Below, one piece after another: positions 45,434-52,082 of a DNA stretch of 64,000 nucleotides. The notes under the pieces were generated by a model. It saw nothing but the letters and a program-made list of their open reading frames with translations, made no database searches and was not told where the DNA came from. The stretch is from Novosphingobium sp. RL4 (GTDB taxonomy: Bacteria; Pseudomonadota; Alphaproteobacteria; Sphingomonadales; Sphingomonadaceae): the NCBI RefSeq assembly GCF_035658495.1, contig NZ_CP141945.1, positions 1,725,501 through 1,789,500 on the forward strand. Direction: 5' to 3'. Position 1 is the stretch's first letter. Each line of letters begins with the position of its first letter. The position numbers were made by a program, and so were the translations under genes.

Positions 45434-46147
45434 TCATGAGGTATCTTTGGTCAGGCGATAGAAGCAGTAGTCCGTCCCGTCGCGGCCATGCTCGACGAGT
45501 ATCATCGCATCGATGCCGAGCTTCAACGCATCGAACGTTCCCAGGACGACATCCTTCCTGTGCTGGATCGTATGCGGATCATTGGCGCGGGGGTGCCGGA
45601 GCAGGCGCCGTGCAAACCGCCGCAGGCCGAGCAGTCTGCCCACGATCAGCCGGCGAAAGCCGTTCGGGCCGTGCAACAGCAACTCACCGATGGGAACCTG
45701 ATGGCGGATGCCCACGATCAGGTGGCGTTTCGAAACCCGCCGGAGTTCCCGCAGAACTTCCTCAAGCCCGCGCGCGTCCATCCAGTTGAGGAAACGGATG
45801 CTCAGGGCGCAGTCGTAAGTGCCGTCCGCATCCGGGATGGCGCGAATGTCGGCAAGCTCGAGCGTGCAGTCCAGTCCGTCCGCATCGTCCAGCTTGACGC
45901 GTGCCGCTCTCAGCATGTCCGGCGAAATGTCGCGCCCGACCACCTTGAAGCCGCGTTCGTGATAGAGCTTGAGAAAGCGCCCGGTCCCCACCGGCATGTC
46001 GGTAACAGTGGCTCCGCTCCGGACGGCGCGCAAAAGCTCGCGGACGGCGCTATCCTCGCTTACCCATTTGGCTGTGGGTGCCCGGCGGGCATCGTATCCT
46101 GTGGCGGTGGCACCGGTATATGCGCTGCTCAGTGTCTGAAAATCCAT
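45434..46147 (-). CDS. Class I SAM-dependent methyltransferase
   Basis: A 237-residue methyltransferase with motif I DMPVGTGRFLKLY (D50-MPVGTG; proline replaces the first glycine of the usual GxGxG), an acidic ribose-binding D in VVGRDISPDML, and motif IV YDCALSIRFLNWM. The ATG shares one base with the upstream P-loop gene's stop (TGATG), so the two are coupled. The target is unknown. Coupling to a P-loop kinase-like protein suggests a joint modification step. Confidence 0.85.
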   Translation of the reverse strand: MDFQTLSSAYTGATATGYDARRAPTAKWVSEDSAVRELLRAVRSGATVTDMPVGTGRFLKLYHERGFKVVGRDISPDMLRAARVKLDDADGLDCTLELADIRAIPDADGTYDCALSIRFLNWMDARGLEEVLRELRRVSKRHLIVGIRHQVPIGELLLHGPNGFRRLIVGRLLGLRRFARRLLRHPRANDPHTIQHRKDVVLGTFDALKLGIDAMILVEHGRDGTDYCFYRLTKDTS

Positions 46148-46980
46148 CAACCGATCTCCTGCTGAGGAATTCTGATCCGCAAGAATTGTGCGACCTGTTC
46201 GGCGGCGTCGGATAACTGATCCTCGCCGTTCACCTCGAGGACGGGAACGCCGCGCCGCCGCAAATGCTCGGCGGCGAGAGCGAAGGCTTCGGCGGCGTCA
46301 ACCGTGGCGGTATGAAGCTCGTTGTCGTCGAGACCAGCATGGGCGCTGATCCTGCGCCCCCTGTTGCGCAGACGTTCGACTATGACGCCGGGGCGCGCCG
46401 CCACGAGCACGACCGCACCGGGCTTCGGTACGGAGGAAAAGTAGGCCTCCCGCAATGACGGCGGGCTGGCCCAGCCTTTCTGGACGAGCGCATCCTGTTG
46501 GAGGATCTGCACGTCGGCGGGCAGGCGGTTCCAGAGATGGAGGTCGCGCAGCTGCTCCAGCATGATCGGCAGTCTGGCGAACCGGGCAAAGGCATCGCCG
46601 AAGCCGGTTCGCGCCATCTCGATGCAACACTCCAGGAAGGCCCCGTGGATATGCAGCATCTGGCGGAACGAGTCCTCCGAAGAGATCGCTGCCAGCCGCC
46701 TTGCAAAAACATCCCCCACGCGTGGCAACTGGAACGCGGAAAGGTAGGAGATGCGCCGGATCGGGCTGACCTGATCCAGGCTTGCCGTGGCGGCCAGCAG
46801 CCTGCCTTCCTGCACTGTGCGATAGATGGCCTGCCGCCCAAGACGCGCGCGTGCGGCATGGTAGATCGCGGACTTTCCCACGCCGGGCGGGCCGACGAAT
46901 TCGACCTGCCGCTCGGCGCCGGGGAATGCCGGATCGTGTGCAACGGGGGGAATCGCCAATTGGGGGGTGGGCAGGTTCAT
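46147..46980 (-). CDS. P-loop NTPase/kinase-like protein of unknown function
   Basis: A 277-residue protein with Walker A GPPGVGKS at residues 30-37 and an otherwise helical, arginine-rich body. A late VVLVAARPGVIVERLRNRGR segment recalls the LID arginines of small-molecule kinases, and the C-terminal VLEVNGED fits the last strand of a P-loop kinase. ATG 46980 is chosen with AGGA about 10 nt upstream; a GTG at 46989 is possible. It is the first gene of a two-gene operon with a methyltransferase. I cannot name its substrate. Confidence 0.75.
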   Translation of the reverse strand: MNLPTPQLAIPPVAHDPAFPGAERQVEFVGPPGVGKSAIYHAARARLGRQAIYRTVQEGRLLAATASLDQVSPIRRISYLSAFQLPRVGDVFARRLAAISSEDSFRQMLHIHGAFLECCIEMARTGFGDAFARFARLPIMLEQLRDLHLWNRLPADVQILQQDALVQKGWASPPSLREAYFSSVPKPGAVVLVAARPGVIVERLRNRGRRISAHAGLDDNELHTATVDAAEAFALAAEHLRRRGVPVLEVNGEDQLSDAAEQVAQFLRIRIPQQEIG

Positions 46981-47449
46981 CGCCTTCACATCCTCAGCGC
47001 TGAAGATTTCGCCCGCGGCTGTGCCCGGGCTCCTCGATAACCTGCCTCGCCCCCAAGGAAGATCAACTCAACCAAATTGGTAGAGAATGTGGATGCGGTC
47101 AACCCGGCATGGAATTGAGAAATTCTTATGACAGAAAAGAAAATTCCCGGAGGTACTGAACCGATTAGGGGCCGCTGTTTCGGCCTATATCCATGTTATG
47201 GCGAGATTTTTTAATAATGAGGGCGAAGAAATTATATTGAATTTTTCTTAAGTCGATCCGGAGGTGGCCGATGATTTACGATTCGCCCTCCAGCCTGAAC
47301 TGGCGCAGAGGGCGATGTGCCCGGCAATCGCGCTGGGATCCTTCTCTCAGCCCCGGCGTCATGACTTCGAATGTGCCGGCAGCGAGGCATGGGAAACGCC
47401 GTCGCTCGAGACATCGAAAACGGCGTCCCCTGCGCCTGCCGCTTGGTGA
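46981..47449. other. AT-rich intergenic region with a possible small ORF
   Basis: About 470 bp lie between the P-loop gene start and the hydroxylase stop. 47080-47250 is distinctly AT-rich (long A and T runs, e.g. around 47204-47250), unlike the rest of the window. A GTG at 47264 opens a 61-codon frame ending just before the hydroxylase stop; GGAGG lies too close for that GTG but is well placed for an ATG at 47271 in another frame. Neither frame resembles a known family. It is probably promoter DNA plus a decayed or acquired segment. Confidence 0.4.
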
Positions 47450-48259
47450 TCAGTCCGCCAGTTCCGCCGTCACGGGACCCGCCCGTCCGGCGCTTTCGCC
47501 TCGGGCCGCGCGCGCGGCGGCGGTGCGGTCCTTGATGGCTTCGAAATCGCTCTCGTACTTCTTGCGCATGGTGCCGCACAGACGGTCCCATATCGTTGTG
47601 TAGCCACCGAAATTGCCCGTGAAATAGCGGTGGTGCTGATCGTGGAATGTTGCCGAGATGAACCACTTCGTGGCCCAGGTCCGGTTCCACCAGCGGGGGA
47701 GGAACTCGTAGCCGGAGTGGACGTAGAGCCCCATGATGATGTTCGTTGGCAGGATCAGCGCCATTGTCGCGTCATGGACAGTGAAGGCGGCCAGAAACAG
47801 CGGGACGAACCCGCCATTGATGATCGATTCCAGCGGGTTGACCGAAAGCGTTGTCAGCAGGTTCGGCGAAGTCGATTTGTGATGGAGCTTGTGGACCCAG
47901 CTATAGACCGGTTCCTTGTGCATCCAGCGATGGAGCCAGTAGAAATAGGTGTCGAACAGGAAGAAGTAGAGCACATATTCCAGCGCGATGGTCCACCATG
48001 CCGCCGGTGTCGGATCGAACGTGATCCATCCGTGGGTCTTGGCCCAGCCGGTCGCCACGCCGATGATCTTGCCGGATATGGCCAGGGTGACGACGGCAAT
48101 CAGCGCCTCGTTGCGGAAGATCTTCCACTTGAAGCCTCTGGGCTGGATCTTGCGTGCCTTGAAGAAGCCTGACGCGATGCCGGCGACTATGCCGGTCACC
48201 ACGAAAGCCGCCAGCCAGAAATTCAGGGCCTGTTCGCCGCTGATGAAGGACTTGAACAT
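47450..48259 (-). CDS. Fatty acid hydroxylase / sterol desaturase superfamily membrane enzyme
   Basis: A 269-residue membrane di-iron enzyme. The histidine boxes are complete: HRWMH (110-114), HKLHH (123-127) and HDQHH (206-210), with H181 in HSGYEF as an extra ligand. Four or five hydrophobic segments fit the family topology. It should hydroxylate or desaturate a lipid or other hydrophobic substrate in the inner membrane. ATG 48259 is used as a clean start. A 33-codon ORF ends 7 bp before it. Confidence 0.9.
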   Translation of the reverse strand: MFKSFISGEQALNFWLAAFVVTGIVAGIASGFFKARKIQPRGFKWKIFRNEALIAVVTLAISGKIIGVATGWAKTHGWITFDPTPAAWWTIALEYVLYFFLFDTYFYWLHRWMHKEPVYSWVHKLHHKSTSPNLLTTLSVNPLESIINGGFVPLFLAAFTVHDATMALILPTNIIMGLYVHSGYEFLPRWWNRTWATKWFISATFHDQHHRYFTGNFGGYTTIWDRLCGTMRKKYESDFEAIKDRTAAARAARGESAGRAGPVTAELAD

Positions 48260-48266
48260 CGGTGCC

Positions 48267-48368
48267 TCAGGAAAGAACGAGGGCAAAGGCGACGATATGC
48301 GCCGCCAGAGCAAAGGGAAGGGCATAAGCCGAGCGGCTGGGCATCCGGGTGTTCATGGGTTTCTCCAT
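48267..48368 (-). CDS. Possible 33-residue single-pass membrane peptide
   Basis: An ATG at 48368 opens a 33-codon frame whose C-terminal half (YALPFALAAHIVAFALVLS) is one hydrophobic segment after a basic, proline-containing N-terminus. Its TGA lies 7 bp before the hydroxylase ATG, so it would be in the same operon. No strong ribosome site is visible. It may be a small regulatory or partner protein of the membrane oxygenase; no family is recognised. Confidence 0.4.
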   Translation of the reverse strand: MEKPMNTRMPSRSAYALPFALAAHIVAFALVLS

Positions 48369-48480
48369 CTTCGGGTCCGAGGCGGACATGGCCATGTCCG
48401 GATGTCAGTTCGCGACTGGCCGGCAAGCAGGATTACGTTACGGAGGGAATTGCCCCATAAATCTCCCGGAAAACCGGCAT

Positions 48481-48511
48481 TTTGCCAGTTCGCGCATCGC
48501 GAACTGGCAAA
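48481..48511 (-). terminator. Terminator hairpin of the GH2 operon
   Basis: TTTGCCAGTTCGCG (48481-48494) pairs perfectly with CGCGAACTGGCAAA (48498-48511), a 14-bp stem with a 3-nt loop, starting 24 bp after the GH2 stop. A partial copy (CAGTTCGCGACTGG) occurs near 48407. Confidence 0.75.
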
Positions 48512-48535
48512 GGCGAACGTGTTTCGGCTTGGATT

Positions 48536-51034
48536 TCAGGATAAGTCGAAGGCAATTCCACCCTCCGCCAGTCCTTCGCATTTCGCCTTTATGCGCACCC
48601 GGCCCGGCTTGCCGCTCCCTCGCAGGATGAGCAGCGCCTGCCCGCGGTAGCACTCCGCGCTTGACGACTGGAAGGAGCCGGTTGCCTGCGGATTGGCACT
48701 GCCGAAAGCGGCCAGGGTTGCCGGTCCCTCGATCAAAAGATCGATGCGTCGGCGGTCGTCGGGCAGGACACGGCCCTGCGCGTCGGTGATGTCCACCCGC
48801 AAGTAGCTGAGGGCATTTCGGGCGGCTCCGGCTTCGCGGCGTTCCGGCACAACGCGAACGCGCGCGGCAGGGCCCACCGTTTCCAGCACCTTGCGCGCAA
48901 TCGGCTTGCCGTTGCGATATGCGATCGCTTCCAGCTTTCCGGGGGCATAGGGCACCTCGAACTCGGCCCGCCGCCGGTCGGTCGGACCGAGTTCCCGGGA
49001 GGCGGCCAGCTTTCCGTCCAGTCGCAATTCGACCCTGTCTCCGGCGGCGTGAACCCGCACACCGAGCGGGCGCCCCTCGGCGCCGGGCCAGGTCCAGCTC
49101 GCCAATTCGTCGGACCAGCCCCAGCCGGAGACATATTCGAATGTCCCGTCAGGGCCAGGGCGCTGCACCGCCATTTCCAGATCGCTGATGCCCCACACCA
49201 CATCGCGCGCCAGAGAGGACGCCTTCTGCTGGCCGATCAGGTCGATGTCGCCGCACCAGGCGTTCACCCAGGGGAAGGAGGGGAGGTAGATCGGATAGTT
49301 GCCGTTCTTCAGCCTCGCGTTGGCGCCGATCCCGGCTTCTCCGAGATAATCCATCGCGGTCCACAGGAATTCGCCAAGGAAGTAGGGCGCCTTCTCCTGC
49401 AAGGCCTGATAGTCGTAGACATCGCGAGCGAAGGTCTCGGAAGCATAGACCACGCGTTCCGGGTGCACGCCCTCCTCGGCCTCGATATCTTCGAGGCGGT
49501 AGTTGTAGCCGGGCACGTCGAGAAACACGGTCGATGCATTGTCGGTCTTGCCGCCTCTGCCCGCGCGCGCGGTTTCGGGGGCGGCGATCAGTTCAGCGCC
49601 AAGAACCCCGTTCAGTCCGGCCGTGACCGGCCTTGTCGGATCGAGCCGCCTGACGGCATTGGCCAGTTTCCATTGCCACTCCACCCCTTCTTCCGTTGAC
49701 CGGAACGGGATCTCGTTGCCGATGCTCCACATGATGACGGACGGGTTGTTCCGGGCCGTGCGGACCATCGCATCGATGACTTCCGACCAGTGTGCCGGGA
49801 ACTGCTGCGCGAAGTCCTGCGGCTCCTTGGCGACGTGCCAGGCATCGAACGCTTCCTCGATCAGGTACATGCCGAGCCGGTCGCACGCCTCCCTCAGGCT
49901 GCGGGACGCGGGGTTGTGCGAGGATCGGATGGCGTTGAAGCCGCGCGCCTTGAGCAGCCGCAGCCGGCGTTCGTCGGCATCGGGAAAGGCACAGGCGCCG
50001 AGCAGGCCGTTGTCATGGTGGAGGCAGCCGCCCTTGAGCTTCACCTGTTGGCCGTTGACGGTCATGCCGGTCCGCGCGTCGAAGGCTATGATGCGGATGC
50101 CGTAAGGCTGGACGATGCGGTCCAGCACGGAACCGTTCCGGACGAGTTCGGTTTCCAGCGAATAGAGTTCGGGGCTGGCCGCCGACCAGAGGCGAGGGCC
50201 GCGAACCTCCAGGGTCTGCCGCATCGCTGCCGCAGCAGGAGCGCTGGCTTCGGCGACGACGCGGCCATCCGGTTCGACGAGCCGGGTGCGGAGGATATCG
50301 CCGCTTTCCGGAGCGACGACTTCGCTCGACACATCCACCACCGCACGGCCGTTTTCGAGCTTGCTCGTCCAGGCCGCCACACCCCAGCGGACGAGCCGCG
50401 AGGCGGACGGGACAATGTCGAACTCCACCGAGCGGTAAAGGCCCGAACCTGAGTACCAGCGGCTGTTCCGGCCGAGGTTTCGTACCCGCACGGCCACCAC
50501 GTTATCGCCGGTGCGGTCCAGGAAGGGCGTGAGGTCAAGCGCGAACGGGGCATATCCCGCCACGCTGCCGCCAACTTGCCTGCCGTTCAGCCAGACGTCC
50601 GTTTCCAGATAGGCCCCGTCGAAGACAATCTCGACGCTTGCGCCGGCCGGGTAGGCATCGGCGCGGAAGTGCTTGCGGTACCAGCCTTCGCCGCCATTGG
50701 TGAAGCCGGTTGCGGTCTTGCCGATCGAGCGTTTGTCGAACGGGCCGATCACGGTGCCGGGAAGTTGTCCCGGCAGGTCCTCCACGCTCCAGTCGTGGGG
50801 CAGGTCCACCCGGCGCCAGTCGGTATCGTCGAACGCCTTGCTTTGGGCGCCGTCCATCTCACCCAGCCGGAAGCGCCAGTCGTCGTCGAAAGGCTGGCGG
50901 CGCCCGCCATGGTTTGCGGGTGCCGGGCTGCGCGCACTTGCCGCAGGGGCTGCGAAGGCCGCGCCGCTTACGGCGGTTGCGGCGGCTATGGCCAGCACGT
51001 TGCGCCTGCCGGTGGTAAGGAAGCCGCGTTCCAT
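48536..51034 (-). CDS. Glycoside hydrolase family 2 (beta-galactosidase-like), exported
   Basis: An 832-residue enzyme. The N-terminus has an arginine pair and hydrophobic stretch (GRRNVLAIAAATAVSGAAFAAP), a Tat- or Sec-type signal. GH2 modules follow: sugar-binding jelly roll (~50-210), Ig-like domain, then TIM barrel with acid/base E441 in SIGNEIP and nucleophile E533 in YASETFA, and two C-terminal beta domains. Activity on beta-galactosides or related sugars is likely. Its ATG shares one base (TGATG) with the stop of the 94-residue protein upstream, so the two are translationally coupled. Confidence 0.92.
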   Translation of the reverse strand: MERGFLTTGRRNVLAIAAATAVSGAAFAAPAASARSPAPANHGGRRQPFDDDWRFRLGEMDGAQSKAFDDTDWRRVDLPHDWSVEDLPGQLPGTVIGPFDKRSIGKTATGFTNGGEGWYRKHFRADAYPAGASVEIVFDGAYLETDVWLNGRQVGGSVAGYAPFALDLTPFLDRTGDNVVAVRVRNLGRNSRWYSGSGLYRSVEFDIVPSASRLVRWGVAAWTSKLENGRAVVDVSSEVVAPESGDILRTRLVEPDGRVVAEASAPAAAAMRQTLEVRGPRLWSAASPELYSLETELVRNGSVLDRIVQPYGIRIIAFDARTGMTVNGQQVKLKGGCLHHDNGLLGACAFPDADERRLRLLKARGFNAIRSSHNPASRSLREACDRLGMYLIEEAFDAWHVAKEPQDFAQQFPAHWSEVIDAMVRTARNNPSVIMWSIGNEIPFRSTEEGVEWQWKLANAVRRLDPTRPVTAGLNGVLGAELIAAPETARAGRGGKTDNASTVFLDVPGYNYRLEDIEAEEGVHPERVVYASETFARDVYDYQALQEKAPYFLGEFLWTAMDYLGEAGIGANARLKNGNYPIYLPSFPWVNAWCGDIDLIGQQKASSLARDVVWGISDLEMAVQRPGPDGTFEYVSGWGWSDELASWTWPGAEGRPLGVRVHAAGDRVELRLDGKLAASRELGPTDRRRAEFEVPYAPGKLEAIAYRNGKPIARKVLETVGPAARVRVVPERREAGAARNALSYLRVDITDAQGRVLPDDRRRIDLLIEGPATLAAFGSANPQATGSFQSSSAECYRGQALLILRGSGKPGRVRIKAKCEGLAEGGIAFDLS

Positions 51035-51318
51035 CACCGCTCCCCCAATGTCTTGAGCTTAACATCTACACGGTCGAGCATGTCGGGTTTGACCACCCCG
51101 AACTGCACGAGCGACCGGAACGAGAAGTTGCCGAGGTGCGGCTTTATCATGTCGTTGCCGATGCGCGCCTCGACGTTGGGGATTTCCGCCAGGATGATGG
51201 CCCAGGCTTCCGGGATCGCCTTCAGATCGGCGATGGCGGTGTCTTTCGTGCCGAGCAAACGCGGGAGCCGGCGCGGCGGCGTGAACTGCTGTGCGGGCGG
51301 ATAGAGCGGAGCGTCCAT
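51034..51318 (-). CDS. 94-residue stand-alone helical module, coupled to GH2
   Basis: A short soluble protein without a signal peptide. Residues ~24-92 align with the P450 C-terminal extension and the secreted protein at 51448: a T-x-(I/L) start, P or acidic residue before EA(W), A-I-I-L-x-x-x-x-P, FRSLVQF in the position of LRAIQ-(K/Q)-(F/Y), and L-D-x-V-D-x-x-L-x-x-L at the end, with about two extra residues in the middle. The stop overlaps the GH2 start. Function unknown; it may be a partner or chaperone of the enzyme (inference). Confidence 0.75.
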   Translation of the reverse strand: MDAPLYPPAQQFTPPRRLPRLLGTKDTAIADLKAIPEAWAIILAEIPNVEARIGNDMIKPHLGNFSFRSLVQFGVVKPDMLDRVDVKLKTLGER

Positions 51319-51447
51319 GGTCGTTGGTCCTGACCTTTCTTGCGGAATGCACGGTTTGGGAAAGCGGCGCGCGCGGGAGCCGGCGCGCAAGCGCGGCACG
51401 CCGACCTGGGCGGCGTGGACAAAATGGCCGGAAGCCTTGTCAGCCCA

Positions 51448-51777
51448 TCACTTTTTCGGAGGTAGCTTCGCGAGATCGGCGTCGATCGCCGCCAGTTTGG
51501 CGTCGGTGATCTGGTCTGCCGAATACTGCTGGATGGCGCGCAATGTCATGCCGCGCGCCATGGCGATCTGGTCGCTCTTGACGATTTCGGGAAGGTACTT
51601 CTCAAGAACGGTCCTGGCTTCGGGATCGTCGAGAAGGGTTCCGATATCGGTGTCTTGTGTCGTGTATCGCGGAGTTGCGGCCTTTGCCGTGGCGATGGTC
51701 GCCGCCGCCGGGGCCTGTGCATTCGCGCCAGACGCGGCGGTGGCGGCAAGCAGTGCGATAAACAGCTGAGTGCGCAT
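51448..51777 (-). CDS. 109-residue exported protein carrying the same helical module
   Basis: A signal peptide at residues 1-20 (FIALLAATAASGANA) and an Ala/Pro linker are followed by the module (~38-106), 31/67 identical by eye and ungapped to the P450 extension, including MTLRAIQ and D-x-DLA-x-LP. AAGGATAGGA lies just upstream of the ATG. It is the first gene of the operon with the 94-residue protein and GH2 (129-bp gap). It should be a small periplasmic helical protein. I know no function for it. Confidence 0.8.
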   Translation of the reverse strand: MRTQLFIALLAATAASGANAQAPAAATIATAKAATPRYTTQDTDIGTLLDDPEARTVLEKYLPEIVKSDQIAMARGMTLRAIQQYSADQITDAKLAAIDADLAKLPPKK

Positions 51778-52082
51778 GATTTCCTATCCTTCTCCACTGC
51801 GGCGCCGTTTTTCCGGGGCAGAGCCCTCGCCCGGATCGCGCTCTAAATGTACACGTCGTATATATAAATCACGCAGACATTGCCAAGCATTTTTGCGCTG
51901 CCTGATTCCCGGCGGGGGTTTCCGGCAAGGGTCATGCGCAGGATCCGCCTTCCTGCAATTCCGGGGAAATATTTCGCAATATTTTCAATATTCACCGAAC
52001 CGTCATCGCCACGACCCGGAATCGTCATCTGCGCTTCCTAGGGCGCACCGAACACAATCGTTTGTATCCGGGGAGCACCTCA
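51778..52082. promoter_or_regulatory. Divergent promoter region, GH2 operon / phosphate-type receptor operon
   Basis: A 305-bp region that is AT-rich for this genome around 51845-51875 (TATATAAA) and 51967-51990, where AATATT-like blocks repeat three times. GTCAT occurs at 52002-52006 and 52024-52028, exactly 22 bp (two helical turns) apart, as in outer repeats of a Pho box, but the central repeat is poor. It is a candidate PhoB region given the phosphatase genes downstream. Confidence 0.35.

Noticed and set aside
47264..47449. 61-codon plus-strand frame after GGAGG
   Set aside because: The GTG start is too close to the GGAGG, there is no family sequence, and the frame ends abutting an opposing gene. 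It is mentioned only within the intergenic entry.
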